Assembly: GCA_030654395.1 (NCBI GenBank)
Contig: JAURXM010000020.1
Coordinates: 29,031-93,030 of the forward strand
Source of the DNA: Aquabacterium sp.
GTDB lineage: Bacteria; Pseudomonadota; Gammaproteobacteria; Burkholderiales; Burkholderiaceae_C
Reading direction: 5' to 3'
Length of the DNA stretch: 64,000 nt
The first letter of the stretch is position 1. The number at the start of each line of letters is the position of its first letter. A program made the translations under genes and the position numbers. Shown piece after piece: positions 18,189-28,970 of this stretch. The notes beneath the pieces were generated by a model. The model saw nothing but the letters and a program-made list of their open reading frames with translations. It was not told where the DNA came from and made no database searches.

Positions 18189-19161
18189 ACCATCACCTGT
18201 CGTTTTGTCTGCGCCTGATGCGGGGAATCGCAGTGCGGGCGAAGCCTTGCGCTTGGCCCGGGAGGCTCAAGGTATCACTTTGGAGAAGTTAGCATCAACC
18301 ATCAAAGTGACACCAGCGAAGTTGGATGCGCTAGAGCGCGGTCAGTATGGTCGTTTGCCTGATCCTAGTTTTACCCGTGCGTTGGCGATGACCGTATGCC
18401 GAGCCCTGCGTTTAGATCCAAGTCCAATTTTGGCGGCACTGCCTGCTGCCAAGCCCTTCGAATTGGCCGGCGGTAAACCTTCTTTGAATCAGCCCTTCAA
18501 AGAATCTCGTGGGACGTCATTGCTCTTTGACCGCCAGTGGAGTTGGTCCTCTATTCTGAGCATCAAATGGTTGGCTCCGATTGCCTTGTTACTCGGTGCC
18601 TTGCTGATTTTGGTTTTACCAGATTCGATTGATGTGCCGGGCACAGTACAGCGCTGGTTTCAGCCGGCGGCGAAGCCCGTGATTCCAGCGCCTGCTGCGG
18701 ATATCACACCTGCCGCACCTGCCATTGCGCCGCTGGCACCACCCGTGGCCGTGGCGTCTTCTGCAAAGCCTGGTTTGGTCCCCTTGCAGTTGGATGAGGT
18801 GGATGCTGCAGCGAGCTATAGCGTGGCATCCTCTTCTGCCGTGCTCGTGCCCCCGTTCGTCGATCCTCGCCTTGTGAACTCGACGCCGGCACCGTCCGCT
18901 TCCCGTGTGTCCACGGATGGCGACTCAGCCGCACTGCTTGTGAATGCGCGGCAAGCGTCATGGATTGAGGTCCGCGATGCGAAGGGCAGCAAGCTGCTGT
19001 CCCGGCATGTTCAAGCAGGAGAGCAAATTGTTTTGGGGGGCCTGTCGCCCTTGAATGTATTGATTGGCAATGCTGCCGGGGTTCAGCTGCGGTACAAAGG
19101 CCAACCAGTCGAGGTGATATCTACAACGCACAATAATGTCGCACGGCTGGAGTTGAAATGA
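18181..19161 (+). CDS. rodZ: RodZ-like helix-turn-helix membrane protein
   Basis: Cytoskeleton-associated protein that links MreB to the cell-wall elongation machinery. Domains in order: an Xre-type helix-turn-helix (about residues 17-80, [20 protein letters not shown]), a basic linker, one membrane segment (about 127-145, [17 protein letters not shown]), a Pro/Ala-rich periplasmic linker and a C-terminal DUF4115 beta domain ([18 protein letters not shown] to the end). The start at 18181 overlaps the pilF stop. ATGA overlap with ispG downstream suggests coupled translation through the whole block. Confidence 0.88.
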   Translation: MTEPSPVVLSAPDAGNRSAGEALRLAREAQGITLEKLASTIKVTPAKLDALERGQYGRLPDPSFTRALAMTVCRALRLDPSPILAALPAAKPFELAGGKPSLNQPFKESRGTSLLFDRQWSWSSILSIKWLAPIALLLGALLILVLPDSIDVPGTVQRWFQPAAKPVIPAPAADITPAAPAIAPLAPPVAVASSAKPGLVPLQLDEVDAAASYSVASSSAVLVPPFVDPRLVNSTPAPSASRVSTDGDSAALLVNARQASWIEVRDAKGSKLLSRHVQAGEQIVLGGLSPLNVLIGNAAGVQLRYKGQPVEVISTTHNNVARLELK

Positions 19162-20429
19162 CGATGGGCGGTTTTTCTTTGGTTGACGTGGCCACGCCAA
19201 ACGCACGTCGCTCACGACAAGCCCGTGTGGTGTGGGGGGCTCGCACCGTGACCGTCGGCGGGGATGCACCCGTGCGGGTTCAATCGATGACCAACACGGA
19301 TACTGTCGACGTTATTGGAACGGCGATTCAAGTCAAAGCCTTGGCTTTGGCTGGCTCTGAGTTGGTTCGCATCACGGTGAACACGCCCGAGGCTGCGCAG
19401 GCCGTCCCCCATGTGCGAGAGCAACTCGACCGCATGGGGATAGATGTTCCCTTGGTCGGTGATTTTCACTACAACGGACACCGGCTGTTGGCGGATTATC
19501 CAGCGTGTGCCGAGGCCTTATCCAAGTACCGTATCAACCCAGGCAATGTGGGTAAGGGTGCGAAAGGCGACAAGCAGTTCGCGCAAATGATCGAAGTCGC
19601 CCTCAGGTACAACAAGCCAGTGCGCATTGGCGTGAACTGGGGTAGCCTCGATCAAGAGCTGCTAGCAGCCATGATGGACGAGAACGCAAGCAGAGTGGCG
19701 CCTTGGGATGCCAAGCAGGTGATGTACCAAGCCATGATCAGCTCTGCTTTGCAGTCCGCCCAAGCAGCTTGTGAGCTTGGCATGGCGCACGAGCAGATCA
19801 TCCTGTCCTGCAAGGTCAGTGGCGTGCAAGATTTGATCAGTGTTTACCGAGGTTTGGCTCAGCGCTGTGACTACCCGCTGCACTTGGGTTTGACTGAGGC
19901 GGGTATGGCTACCAAAGGCACCGTGGCGTCAGCCGCAGCCTTGTCGATTTTGCTGCAGGAAGGCATTGGCGACACCATTCGCGTATCCCTGACACCGCAG
20001 CCAGGCGAGGCTCGTACACAAGAGGTCGTGGTCGCCCAAGAAATACTGCAAGCGCTCGGTTTGCGCAGTTTCGCGCCCAGTGTGACCGCGTGCCCAGGGT
20101 GCGGCAGGACAACAAGCTCCACATTCCAAGAGCTAACCAAGCAGATCGATGATTTTTTGAGAGCGCAGATGCCAGTTTGGCGTGTCCAGTATCCGGGCGT
20201 TGAAAAGTTGAAAGTCGCAGTCATGGGCTGCATCGTCAACGGGCCAGGGGAAAGCAAGCATGCAGACATCGGGATCAGCCTGCCCGGCACTGGTGAGGCA
20301 TTGGCCGCACCCGTCTATATCGACGGGGAAAAAGCCATGACATTGAGAGGGGATGGCATCTCTCAAGCGTTTCAGCAGATCGTTGAAGACTACATCGACC
20401 GGCGTTTTGCAAAGACAGTTGTTGTTTGA
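19158..20429 (+). CDS. ispG: 4-hydroxy-3-methylbut-2-en-1-yl diphosphate synthase
   Basis: Iron-sulfur enzyme of the MEP isoprenoid pathway; dxr of the same pathway is at 40.6 kb. The 423-residue product has the TIM-barrel half with [13 protein letters not shown] and the reductase-like half with the three [4Fe-4S] cysteines, seen in CPGCGRTTS and [10 protein letters not shown]. The insert relative to E. coli (372 residues) is usual for betaproteobacterial IspG. ATG overlaps the rodZ stop (ATGA). hisS follows after 31 bases. Confidence 0.96.
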   Translation: MTMGGFSLVDVATPNARRSRQARVVWGARTVTVGGDAPVRVQSMTNTDTVDVIGTAIQVKALALAGSELVRITVNTPEAAQAVPHVREQLDRMGIDVPLVGDFHYNGHRLLADYPACAEALSKYRINPGNVGKGAKGDKQFAQMIEVALRYNKPVRIGVNWGSLDQELLAAMMDENASRVAPWDAKQVMYQAMISSALQSAQAACELGMAHEQIILSCKVSGVQDLISVYRGLAQRCDYPLHLGLTEAGMATKGTVASAAALSILLQEGIGDTIRVSLTPQPGEARTQEVVVAQEILQALGLRSFAPSVTACPGCGRTTSSTFQELTKQIDDFLRAQMPVWRVQYPGVEKLKVAVMGCIVNGPGESKHADIGISLPGTGEALAAPVYIDGEKAMTLRGDGISQAFQQIVEDYIDRRFAKTVVV

Positions 20430-20460
20430 TTTTATAGACGGACAAAAATAAAGAAATCCC

Positions 20461-21762
20461 ATGGCCGAGACATTAAAAGCCATCAAAGGCATGAACGACA
20501 TCCTTCCGCCCGAATCGGCGCGCTGGGAATGGTTAGAGGACACCGTGCGCAAGCTCATGCGGCGCTACGGCTACCAAAATATGCGCACGCCAATCGTTGA
20601 GCCAACGGCCTTGTTTGTGCGCGGCTTGGGCGAGGTAACCGATATCGTAGAGAAGGAGATGTACTCCTTCGAAGACAGCCTCAATGGCGACAAGCTCACC
20701 TTGCGCCCTGAGGGTACCGCTGGCGCCGTGCGCGCGGTCAATGAGCACACTTTTCTGTATGAAGGTGGTAAACGGCTCTTCTACATTGGGCAAATGTTCC
20801 GGCATGAGCGCCCACAGAAAGGACGCTATCGTCAGTTTCACCAAGTAGGCGCGGAGGTAATGGGCTTCGCTGGTCCCGACGTCGATGCAGAATTGATCTT
20901 GATGACGGCAGCGCTATGGCGTGACCTCGGGCTCACTATCGGGCAGGACATCACGCTTCAAATCAACAGCCTAGGCCAACCTGACGAACGCAAAGCTCAC
21001 CGAGAAGCGCTGATCAAGCACTTGGAGGCGCATGCTGACTTGCTTGATGACGAGGCAAAGCGCCGTCTGCACAGTAACCCCTTGCGTATCCTAGACACCA
21101 AAAACCCTGCTATGCAAGCTGTGGTTGAGTCCGCACCCAAACTGCTTGATTACTTGGGTGAAGCGTCCTTGGCTCACTTCAACGCTGTCAAGCAAGTGCT
21201 TGATGCCGTGGGCGTTGCCTACAGCGTCAATACAAGGTTGGTGCGGGGCATGGACTACTACAACCTGACTGTTTTTGAGTGGGTCACTGACAAGCTTGGC
21301 GCTCAGGGCACTGTCTGCGGTGGCGGGCGCTACGACGGTTTGATTGAGCAGTTGGGAGGCAAACCAGCCCCTGCCGTGGGATGGGGCTTAGGGATGGAGC
21401 GGCTGCTCTTGTTGCTGGATGAGGTAGGTATCAAACCACCGTCTACTGCGCCAGATGCATTCGCTGTCGTTTTTGCCGGCACACCACTAAGTACGGTATT
21501 GGTCGCCATCGAGGGGCTACGTCAACAAGGGCTGGATATCGTTCTCAATCCAGCCGGTAAAGATGGCCCAGCCAGTCCCAAATCGCAATTCAAGAAGGCC
21601 GATGCCAGTGGCGCACGCTTTGCTCTGGTCTTTGGGCCAGACGAGGTCGCGCAAGGTCAGGTCTCTGTCAAGCCACTTCGTGATCACGGAGAGCAAGTTT
21701 TGCAACCATTGAATGGTGTTGCAGACTGGGCAGCTTCGTTATTGGCTGCACGCAAGTCATAA
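20461..21762 (+). CDS. hisS: Histidine--tRNA ligase
   Basis: Class II aminoacyl-tRNA synthetase charging tRNA-His. The 433-residue length is typical. Motif 1 region [15 protein letters not shown], motif 2 region [22 protein letters not shown], the histidine-specific loop [15 protein letters not shown], and motif 3 region [13 protein letters not shown] are all present, followed by an anticodon-binding domain. The related HisZ at 29.3 kb lacks synthetase function. Neighbours ispG and yfgM match the standard order. Confidence 0.97.
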   Translation: MAETLKAIKGMNDILPPESARWEWLEDTVRKLMRRYGYQNMRTPIVEPTALFVRGLGEVTDIVEKEMYSFEDSLNGDKLTLRPEGTAGAVRAVNEHTFLYEGGKRLFYIGQMFRHERPQKGRYRQFHQVGAEVMGFAGPDVDAELILMTAALWRDLGLTIGQDITLQINSLGQPDERKAHREALIKHLEAHADLLDDEAKRRLHSNPLRILDTKNPAMQAVVESAPKLLDYLGEASLAHFNAVKQVLDAVGVAYSVNTRLVRGMDYYNLTVFEWVTDKLGAQGTVCGGGRYDGLIEQLGGKPAPAVGWGLGMERLLLLLDEVGIKPPSTAPDAFAVVFAGTPLSTVLVAIEGLRQQGLDIVLNPAGKDGPASPKSQFKKADASGARFALVFGPDEVAQGQVSVKPLRDHGEQVLQPLNGVADWAASLLAARKS

Positions 21763-21797
21763 TCCACAACTTCCGCAAACATACAAACGAGCCCCTC

Positions 21798-22481
21798 ATG
21801 GCGACCTACGATCTAGAACAGCAAGAACAGCTTGACCAAGTTAAGCACTTCTGGAAGCAGTACGGCAACCTCATCACTTGGTTGCTGGTGCTGGTGTTGG
21901 GTGCTTACGCGGCATGGATGGGTTACCAATACTGGCAGCAACAAAAGGCAACTGGTGCCAGCAGCCTCTATGAAGAGTTGGATCTCGCTGCCACATCAGG
22001 TAATGCCGACAAAGCGGCGCTGGCTTTTGCGGACTTAAAAAGCAAGTATGCAGGCACGACCTTCACTGAGCAAGGCGCCTTGCTTGCTGCCAAGGTGGCC
22101 ATGGATCATCAAAAAACAGACCAAAGCCAAGCTGATTTGCAATGGTTGGTTGACAACGGCAAAAACGCAGCTTTGGTCGCTGTAGGTCGTTTGCGTTTGG
22201 CCGGGATTCAAATGGATGCCAAGCAATTTGAGCAAGCACTGAAAACAATCTCCGCTGATGTGCCTGCTGAATTTACTGCTCTGGTACAGGATCGCCGTGG
22301 TGATATTTTGCTGGCTCAGGGCAAGAAGGATGAAGCGACCAAGGCTTATCTGGCTGCTTGGAATGGGCTTGATGCCACCGTTGAATATCGCCGTTTTGTG
22401 GATGGCAAGTTGACTGCATTAGGTCAAGCCCCTTCGCCTTCAACAAGCAAAGCATCATCGCCCGTCTCACACGCCAATTGA
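21798..22481 (+). CDS. yfgM: YfgM-like ancillary SecYEG translocon subunit
   Basis: Single-pass membrane protein with a TPR-like periplasmic domain; in E. coli YfgM associates with SecYEG and periplasmic chaperones. The 227-residue product opens MATYDLEQQEQLDQVKHFWK, has one membrane segment at about residues 22-43 (NLITWLLVLVLGAYAAWMGY) and TPR helices after it. It lies between hisS and bamB exactly as in E. coli. The final 15 residues are Ser/Pro-rich. Confidence 0.9.
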   Translation: MATYDLEQQEQLDQVKHFWKQYGNLITWLLVLVLGAYAAWMGYQYWQQQKATGASSLYEELDLAATSGNADKAALAFADLKSKYAGTTFTEQGALLAAKVAMDHQKTDQSQADLQWLVDNGKNAALVAVGRLRLAGIQMDAKQFEQALKTISADVPAEFTALVQDRRGDILLAQGKKDEATKAYLAAWNGLDATVEYRRFVDGKLTALGQAPSPSTSKASSPVSHAN

Positions 22482-22522
22482 TTCCTAGGCAGCCTGAGTT
22501 GAACGCCCTCGTGGAAGTACAA

Positions 22523-23683
22523 ATGACCCAGATAAGCAGCGCCAAATTGGCGAAAATGCCCATCCGATCATCGGACCTGTTGACGCGATGCTTGACCATC
22601 GTGGTGATCGCTGCGTTGTCCGCTTGCGGGTCAACTAAACCTAAGCCTGCTTCGCTGGAGTCCCTGAGCCCCACGATGCAGTTGACGACGGTATGGTCGC
22701 AGCGAGTCGGTTCAGTGAGCGGGCAGTTGTCCGTGGCCGTTGCACAAGGCAGCATCACCACGGCCAGTACCGATGGTGACATTGTGTCATTTGATATCGC
22801 GACGGGTCGTGAGCGCTGGCGAGCTCAAGCCAATACAGAATTGGCTGCAGCAGTGGGGAGCGATGGCCGCTATGCGGCGGTTGTGACGCAGTCGAATGAG
22901 TTGCTGGCGTTTGATCAGGGCAAACTTCTTTGGAAAGAGCGTCAACCTGGTCGCATCATTACCGCCCCGCTGGTTGCTGGCGAGCGTATTTTTATTCAAG
23001 GTGTAGACCGCACTGTGCGTGCTTATGACGTACTAGATGGGCGATGGCTGTGGCAATACCAACGCCCTGGTGGCGAACCACTTGCCTTGGCGACCTCTGG
23101 CGCGATCGCCGCTTTTCGTGACACGTTGATTGTGGGTCAGGGCGCGCGCTTGGTCGGCTTGGATCCGAGTAAGGGTGCTGTTCGCTTTGATGTGAATGTT
23201 GGCACCCCACGGGGCACCAATGAGGTCGAACGATTGGCTGACTTGGTCGGACCTGTGGCTCGCGTTGATGACGAGGTCTGCGTGCGTTCGTTCCAGTTGT
23301 CAGTGGCTTGCCTTGAATTGAATCGCGGCAGCGTACGCTGGACGCGCCCACAGGCAGGCACACAGGCAGTCGCCGCTAATGACTGGATGGTCGTTGGTGC
23401 AGACGGGGCCGATAGACTCAGTGCTTGGAAGGCCGGGAATGGCGACATCATGTGGCGGGTTGATAGGTTCACATACCGCGGCTTGAGTGCCCCCGTTATT
23501 TGGGATAAGAAAATTGCAGTAGCGGACCGTGATGGCTATCTGCACCTGTTAGCGTCGGATGATGGGCGCACTCTTGCTCGCATGGAGCTCGATGCGCCTC
23601 TGGTGGCAGCACCAGTTGTGTCCGATCAGCTGCTGCTGGTTGTGACCCGCAAGGGGACGGTTTACGCTTTGCGTGCCAATTGA
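22523..23683 (+). CDS. bamB: Outer membrane assembly lipoprotein BamB
   Basis: Beta-propeller lipoprotein of the BAM complex. PQQ-like blade repeats are visible, e.g. GRERWRAQANTELAAAVG, LLWKERQPGRIITAPLV and GRWLWQYQRPGGEPLAL. The lipobox is LSAC. The start is uncertain: ATG 22523 has GGAAG five bases upstream and gives 386 residues; ATG 22556 would give a shorter, more classical signal peptide; TTG 22478 overlaps the yfgM stop. BamB length in E. coli is 392. yfgM-bamB-der is a conserved trio. Confidence 0.92.
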   Translation: MTQISSAKLAKMPIRSSDLLTRCLTIVVIAALSACGSTKPKPASLESLSPTMQLTTVWSQRVGSVSGQLSVAVAQGSITTASTDGDIVSFDIATGRERWRAQANTELAAAVGSDGRYAAVVTQSNELLAFDQGKLLWKERQPGRIITAPLVAGERIFIQGVDRTVRAYDVLDGRWLWQYQRPGGEPLALATSGAIAAFRDTLIVGQGARLVGLDPSKGAVRFDVNVGTPRGTNEVERLADLVGPVARVDDEVCVRSFQLSVACLELNRGSVRWTRPQAGTQAVAANDWMVVGADGADRLSAWKAGNGDIMWRVDRFTYRGLSAPVIWDKKIAVADRDGYLHLLASDDGRTLARMELDAPLVAAPVVSDQLLLVVTRKGTVYALRAN

Positions 23684-23701
23684 TTTGTTAGCTGGAATTA
23701 C

Positions 23702-25045
23702 ATGAAACCTGTTATTGCCTTGGTCGGACGACCCAACGTCGGCAAATCGACGTTGTTCAATCGCCTAACCAAGACGCGTGATGCCATCGTCGCCGACTAC
23801 GCTGGCTTGACCCGTGACCGTCACTACGGTGAGGGAAGGGCGGGCTCGCACGAGTTCATCGTCATCGACACAGGTGGTTTTGAGCCCGAATGCACGTCTG
23901 GTATTTTCAAAGAAATGGCCAAGCAGACGAGGCAAGCCGTAGCCGAAGCAGATGCGGTGATTTTTGTTGTTGATGGCCGCAATGGTTTATCGGCGCAAGA
24001 CCACGACATCGCACGATACCTTCGCACGGCAAACAAGAAGGTCTTCTTGGCTGCCAATAAAGTGGAGGGCATGCAAGAAGGCGCTCACCTTGCTGAATTT
24101 TATGAATTGGGTATTGGTGAGCCACTGCCCATTTCTTCCGCACACGGGCAGGGCATACGCAGTCTGATCGATTTGGCGCTGGAAGAATTTTTTGTCGACG
24201 AGGACGAAGATGATGAGTTGCTTGAGGACGATCCTGATCGCCCCATTCGCCTTGCTGTCGCAGGTCGCCCCAATGTGGGTAAGTCGACGCTCATCAACAC
24301 TTGGTTGGGTGAGGAGCGCTTGGTTGCTTTTGACATGCCAGGCACAACCAGAGATGCGATCAGTGTGCCGTTTGAACGAGATGGTCAACGCTTTGAGTTG
24401 ATCGACACGGCAGGTTTGCGTCGCAAGGGCCGTGTGTTTGAGGCGATTGAAAAATTCTCGGTTGTCAAAACACTTCAAGCCGTATCAGACGCCAATGTCG
24501 TGCTGTTACTGGTTGATGCAACGCAAGGCGTCACGGAGCAAGACGCACACATCGCCGGGTTCATCATGGAATCAGGGCGCGCTGTGGTTATTGCGGTGAA
24601 CAAATGGGATGCGGTAGACAGTTATCAGCGGGAGCTGTTAGAGCGCTCGATCGAGCAGCGTTTGGCGTTTCTGAAATTTGCCCCCGTGTTGCACATTTCT
24701 GCGATCAAACGTCAGGGCTTGGCGCCACTTTGGAAGTCGATTGCCTCTGCGTGGCGGTCCGCTACGTGCAAGATGCCAACGCCAGTTCTAACCCGATTGC
24801 TTGCTGAAGCGGTTCAGTTCCAGCAACCTAAGCTGGCCGGACCGTTTAGACCTAAGCTTCGCTATGCCCACCAAGGCGGCCAGAATCCACCCATCATTGT
24901 GGTGCACGGCAACTCGTTGGAACACATCAGCGAGACCTATAAGCGATTCCTTGAGGGGCGCTTTCGAGAGCACTTTAAGCTGACTGGCACACCACTGCGG
25001 ATCCAGTTTAAATCTTCAGATAACCCATTTGCCGACCGGCAATAA
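23702..25045 (+). CDS. der: Ribosome biogenesis GTPase Der (EngA)
   Basis: Double-GTPase needed for 50S subunit maturation. Two complete G domains are visible: P-loops [15 protein letters not shown] (about residue 8) and [16 protein letters not shown] (about residue 187), each with DTGG/DTAG and NKxE/NKWD motifs. An acidic linker, [12 protein letters not shown], separates them, and a KH-like C-terminal domain ends the 447-residue protein. Placed between bamB and hfq as usual. Confidence 0.97.
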   Translation: MKPVIALVGRPNVGKSTLFNRLTKTRDAIVADYAGLTRDRHYGEGRAGSHEFIVIDTGGFEPECTSGIFKEMAKQTRQAVAEADAVIFVVDGRNGLSAQDHDIARYLRTANKKVFLAANKVEGMQEGAHLAEFYELGIGEPLPISSAHGQGIRSLIDLALEEFFVDEDEDDELLEDDPDRPIRLAVAGRPNVGKSTLINTWLGEERLVAFDMPGTTRDAISVPFERDGQRFELIDTAGLRRKGRVFEAIEKFSVVKTLQAVSDANVVLLLVDATQGVTEQDAHIAGFIMESGRAVVIAVNKWDAVDSYQRELLERSIEQRLAFLKFAPVLHISAIKRQGLAPLWKSIASAWRSATCKMPTPVLTRLLAEAVQFQQPKLAGPFRPKLRYAHQGGQNPPIIVVHGNSLEHISETYKRFLEGRFREHFKLTGTPLRIQFKSSDNPFADRQ

Positions 25046-25059
25046 GCCTAAACACAGAT

Positions 25060-25081
25060 CCTTGCCTGAGTCTAGGCAGGG
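25060..25081 (+). terminator. Stem-loop between der and hfq, possible weak terminator
   Basis: An 8-bp stem (CCTTGCCT with AGGCAGGG, one G-T pair) and a 6-base loop. It is followed by ATTGTGTT rather than a clean U run, so it may be a leaky terminator or an mRNA processing/stability element ahead of hfq. Confidence 0.4.
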
Positions 25082-25128
25082 ATTGTGTTAAGGTGATCAA
25101 TCTTAAACTTTCCAACACGGAGCATATC

Positions 25129-25368
25129 GTGAGCAACAAAGGACAACTGTTACAAGACCCGTTCTTGAACCTTTTGCGCAGAGAACATGTACCGGTGTCC
25201 ATTTACTTGGTCAACGGCATCAAACTTCAAGGCCACATCGAATCGTTCGATCAGTACGTCGTACTGCTTCGCAACACGGTGACGCAAATGGTCTATAAGC
25301 ACGCCATATCCACGGTTGTGCCAGGTCGCGCGGTGAACTTCCACGCCAGCGAAACACCAGAAGAGTGA
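25129..25368 (+). CDS. hfq: RNA-binding protein Hfq
   Basis: Hexameric Sm-like chaperone for small RNAs and mRNAs. The 79-residue product starts at GTG 25129 (CGGAG seven bases upstream) and reads [18 protein letters not shown], the universal Hfq opening. The Sm1 and Sm2 motifs ([19 protein letters not shown] and [11 protein letters not shown]) are intact. The C-terminal tail after [11 protein letters not shown] is short, as in most betaproteobacteria. An ATG at 25093 would add 12 residues not found in the family. Confidence 0.97.
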   Translation: MSNKGQLLQDPFLNLLRREHVPVSIYLVNGIKLQGHIESFDQYVVLLRNTVTQMVYKHAISTVVPGRAVNFHASETPEE

Positions 25369-25401
25369 TCCTCTTTACCTAAGCAACCCAAGCACAGTGC
25401 C

Positions 25402-26652
25402 TTGACATACTCAACGTCGATTGCTGGCCCTAGCCATGAGCCTAGGGTTGTTTTGGTTGGGGTCAATTTTGGTCGTGGATCGTCATATGACGGTACCTTG
25501 AATGAACTGGCCTTGTTGGTTGAGTCCGCTGGTGACGTGCCAGTGGCAAAGATCACCGCCAACAGGCAAGCGCCAGATGCTGCGCTCTTCGTGGGATCCG
25601 GTAAGGCCGATGAAATCAAAGCCTTGGTGGTGATGCACCAGGCTCAAGCCGTTATTTTCGACCAAGCCTTATCGCCTGCGCAGCAGCGTAATCTTGAGCG
25701 TCATTTAGAGGTTGAGGTGCTAGATCGCATTGGTCTGATCCTTGAAATCTTTGCCGACCGGGCACGCAGCCACGAAGGCAAGTTGCAGGTTGAGTTGGCT
25801 CGCCTTGAGTACCTCGCCACCCGCTTAGTTCGCCGGTGGTCTCACTTGGAGCGTCAACGTGGTGGCGTTGGCCTCCGTGGTGGCCCAGGCGAGACACAAA
25901 TCGAACTTGACCGCCGCATGATTGAGACCAAAATCAAATCGGTCAAAGAGCGCTTGGTCAAGGTCAAGAAGCAGCGCAACACACAGCGTAGGTCTCGGGA
26001 GCGTGCCGGGACGTTTCGCATCTCGCTGGTCGGTTACACCAATGCAGGTAAGTCGACTCTGTTCAATGCATTGACAAAGGCCGGGGCCTACACGGCCAAC
26101 CAACTCTTTGCAACGTTGGACACCACAACCCGACAAGTGTTCTTGGCTGAAACACAAACCAGCGTGGCCTTGTCGGACACCGTGGGTTTTATCCGCGATT
26201 TGCCGCATAGCTTGGTCGCATCCTTCGAGGCGACCTTGCAAGAGGCGACCGAAGCCAATGTCTTGCTTCACGTCATAGATGCAGGCAGTCAAGCCCAACA
26301 CGATCAGATCAATGAAGTAATGCGGGTGCTCGCTAGCATCGGAGCAGCTGACTTGCCTCAAGTGCTAGTTTTCAACAAGTGCGACTGTTTGTCGGCGGAT
26401 CAGCAGCCAAGCGTACAACGTGATATATATGAGTTGCCATGTGGCCGTGCATGTGTTCGCGTTTTCGTGAGCGCGCTTACAGGCGAGGGCATGGATGTGT
26501 TGCGTGGTGTCATCGCAGAAGCCGTTTTGGGCGGATTGGGGCTTGATTCAAGCACCAATCCTGAGTTAGATCCGCGATTCGACATGCACAATCCTATTGA
26601 TGTAGATGTACCCCGTTCGGTACATCCAGACTTTTTTACTGTCCGAACATGA
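25402..26652 (+). CDS. hflX: Ribosome-associated GTPase HflX
   Basis: GTPase that splits stalled or heat-damaged 70S ribosomes. The 416-residue product has the HflX N-terminal domain (ALFVGSGKADEIK), the coiled segment GPGETQIELDRRMIETKI and the G domain with GYTNAGKSTLFNAL, DTVGFIRDLPH and NKCD. No ATG is available before the conserved region: the frame opens directly after the hfq stop and TTG 25402 is the best start, with no clear ribosome-binding site. The stop overlaps an ATG of hflK. hfq-hflX-hflK-hflC is the classical order. Confidence 0.93.
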   Translation: MTYSTSIAGPSHEPRVVLVGVNFGRGSSYDGTLNELALLVESAGDVPVAKITANRQAPDAALFVGSGKADEIKALVVMHQAQAVIFDQALSPAQQRNLERHLEVEVLDRIGLILEIFADRARSHEGKLQVELARLEYLATRLVRRWSHLERQRGGVGLRGGPGETQIELDRRMIETKIKSVKERLVKVKKQRNTQRRSRERAGTFRISLVGYTNAGKSTLFNALTKAGAYTANQLFATLDTTTRQVFLAETQTSVALSDTVGFIRDLPHSLVASFEATLQEATEANVLLHVIDAGSQAQHDQINEVMRVLASIGAADLPQVLVFNKCDCLSADQQPSVQRDIYELPCGRACVRVFVSALTGEGMDVLRGVIAEAVLGGLGLDSSTNPELDPRFDMHNPIDVDVPRSVHPDFFTVRT

Positions 26653-28016
26653 ACATGCAATCTATGGAAAATGGCACAGTGCCGTCACAAGGTCGTCCTT
26701 CTGTGATGATCACGGCATCTGCTTTGGCGCATTTTGCGTCGAACGCTGCGCAACGATTCGTTTGGGTGGGGGGCAGGTTGATGCGTCAATCAATGACCAG
26801 CCTAGGCCGCACTGAGCCAATTCGAAATGAGCGTAACGATGGGCCGCCGGATCTTGATGAATTGTGGAAGGACTTAAACCGCAAGCTCAGTGGGGTTTTC
26901 TCTGGGCGTGGCGGTGGCAGTGGTGATGGCGGCTCAGGCGGCAACATGACGCCAGATCCACGTAGCGCCAGCATTGGACTCGGTTTGGTCGCGTCCATTG
27001 GTGTATTGATCTGGTTAGGCAGTGGTTTCTTTCAAGTTCAAGAGGGTCAGCAGGCGGTGATTCTGACCTTTGGTCGGGTGAGTCATACCGTTGAGGCAGG
27101 CTTGCAATGGCGTTGGCCGTTCCCAATTCAGAGTCAAGAGGTGGTCAATTTGACACAGCTGCGATCGATCGATGTCGGTAGCAGTGCTGTGATGCAAGCG
27201 ACCGGTCTGCGAGATTCATCCATGCTGACACGAGATGAGAACATCGTAGATATTCGCTTTACTGTGCAATATCGCTTAGCCGATGCTCGCCAGTACCTGT
27301 TTGAGAATCGCAGTTCTGATGAGGCTGTTGCGCAAGCTGCCGAGTCAGCCGTGCGAGAAATCGTCGGCAATAGCACCATGAATTCGGTTTTGTACGAGCA
27401 ACGCGATGCCATTGCCACGGAATTGGTCAAGTCGATCCAGCAACAACTGAACAAGTTGAAAGCTGGCGTGACCGTTGCAAGTGTCAATGTCCAAAGCGTC
27501 CAAGCACCAGAGCAAGTGCAAGCTGCATTCGATGATGCTTTCAAGGCAGGTGCCGATCGTGAGCGTTTGAAGAACGAAGGTCAAGCCTATGCCAATGATG
27601 TGATTCCAAAGGCTCAAGGAACGGCAGCCCGCTTGCGTGAAGAGGCGGCTGGATATTCGGCCCGGGTGGTGGCTCAAGCAGAGGGTGACGCCCAGCGATT
27701 TAAGTCGGTTTTGACAGAGTATCAAAAGGCACCAGGCGTGACCCGCGACCGTCTCTACATCGATACCATGCAGCAAATCTACAGCAACGTGACCAAAGTG
27801 GTCGTCGACTCACGCCAGGGCACTAACTTGTTGTATCTGCCTTTGGATAAGTTGATTCAATCCAGTGCTGCGGGCGTTCCAGGCGCGGTCGTGGCGGCAC
27901 CAGCACCCAATCCAAGTGGTACTTCGACGGCCGAGGTGCCTGCACCGACCAGTCCAGCCGCAGTTAGTCAAGATGTTCGCTCGCGTGATGGTTTGCGCAG
28001 CCGTGATGGTCGCTGA
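26649..28016 (+). CDS. hflK: FtsH protease modulator HflK
   Basis: SPFH/band-7 membrane protein that with HflC forms a cage around the FtsH protease. Features: a Gly-rich cytoplasmic segment (FSGRGGGSGDGGSGG, about residues 84-98), one membrane segment (about 108-128), the band-7 domain starting VQEGQQAVILTFGRV, and a disordered C-terminus. The start is uncertain: ATG 26649 overlaps the hflX stop and gives 455 residues; ATG 26781 has a strong GGGGGG run seven bases upstream and would give 411, nearer the 419 of E. coli. Confidence 0.9.
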   Translation: MNMQSMENGTVPSQGRPSVMITASALAHFASNAAQRFVWVGGRLMRQSMTSLGRTEPIRNERNDGPPDLDELWKDLNRKLSGVFSGRGGGSGDGGSGGNMTPDPRSASIGLGLVASIGVLIWLGSGFFQVQEGQQAVILTFGRVSHTVEAGLQWRWPFPIQSQEVVNLTQLRSIDVGSSAVMQATGLRDSSMLTRDENIVDIRFTVQYRLADARQYLFENRSSDEAVAQAAESAVREIVGNSTMNSVLYEQRDAIATELVKSIQQQLNKLKAGVTVASVNVQSVQAPEQVQAAFDDAFKAGADRERLKNEGQAYANDVIPKAQGTAARLREEAAGYSARVVAQAEGDAQRFKSVLTEYQKAPGVTRDRLYIDTMQQIYSNVTKVVVDSRQGTNLLYLPLDKLIQSSAAGVPGAVVAAPAPNPSGTSTAEVPAPTSPAAVSQDVRSRDGLRSRDGR

Positions 28017-28049
28017 AGCGCCACGACAGTACAAGCAAGGAATCTAACA

Positions 28050-28940
28050 ATGAACCGAATTGGCATTATTTTGGCCGGCGCGTTGCTGGCACTCATCATT
28101 GCATCGTCCACGATCTATGTGGTGGATCAGCGTGAGTTCGCTGTGGTCTATGCACTGGGTGAGATCAAAGAAGTGATCAGTGAACCTGGACTGAAGCTCA
28201 AGCAACCAGCACCACTCCAAAACGTCGTTTTTCTTGATCGACGCATTCAGACGCTTGACAGCCCAGAATCGCGTCCCATTTTTACGGCAGAAAAGAAGAG
28301 CTTGGTTATCGATTGGTTGGTCAAGTGGCGCGTTGTTGAGCCTAAACAGTTCATTCGCAATAATGGCGTCAACCTGCGTAATGCGGAAAACCGCCTCGCT
28401 CCAATCGTTCAGGCCGCTTTGAACGAAGAAGTCACCAAGCGAACAGTTGGCGCCATGCTGTCGGCCGAACGTGAGAAGGTCATGCAAGGCGTGATCAAAC
28501 GATTGGTTGATGATGCTAAATCATTTGGCATTGAAATCGTGGATGTTCGCATCAAGCGCGTCGACTTCGCAGTCAATATCACGGAGTCTGTCTACCGCCG
28601 AATGGAGTCTGAACGCAAGCGTGTCGCGAACGAGCTGCGATCAACCGGTGGTGCTGATGGTGAGAAAATCAGGGCTGATGCAGATCGCCAGCGGGAAATC
28701 ATCGTTGCAGAAGCCTATCGGGATGCTCAAAAATTAAAAGGTGAGGGTGATGCCAAAGCGTCGGCCTTGTACGCGGATGCCTTTGGCAAAGACCCTCAGT
28801 TCGCTCAGTTCTATCGCAGTCTTGAAGCGTATAGATCAACATTCCGTAGCAAGTCGGACGTGATGGTGATGGATCCAAGCAGTGAATTTTTCAAGGCACT
28901 GCGTGGCAATGGTTCAGCATCGCCTGTCCCTAAGAAGTGA
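28050..28940 (+). CDS. hflC: FtsH protease modulator HflC
   Basis: Partner of HflK in the FtsH regulatory complex. The 296-residue product has an N-terminal membrane anchor (residues 5-24, IILAGALLALIIASSTIYVV), followed by VDQREFAVVYALGEIKEV and the SPFH domain, and ends with the helical segment DAFGKDPQFAQFYRSLEAYR that is typical of HflC. It follows hflK after 33 bases with AAGGAA upstream of the ATG. Confidence 0.95.
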   Translation: MNRIGIILAGALLALIIASSTIYVVDQREFAVVYALGEIKEVISEPGLKLKQPAPLQNVVFLDRRIQTLDSPESRPIFTAEKKSLVIDWLVKWRVVEPKQFIRNNGVNLRNAENRLAPIVQAALNEEVTKRTVGAMLSAEREKVMQGVIKRLVDDAKSFGIEIVDVRIKRVDFAVNITESVYRRMESERKRVANELRSTGGADGEKIRADADRQREIIVAEAYRDAQKLKGEGDAKASALYADAFGKDPQFAQFYRSLEAYRSTFRSKSDVMVMDPSSEFFKALRGNGSASPVPKK

Positions 28941-28970
28941 TGCCTCTGCTGTTTTTGAGGCGATTCAGAC

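Noticed and set aside
18181..18430. Helix-turn-helix domain taken as a DNA-binding transcription regulator.
   Set aside because: The single membrane segment and DUF4115 end, and the pilF-ispG context, identify it as RodZ-like.
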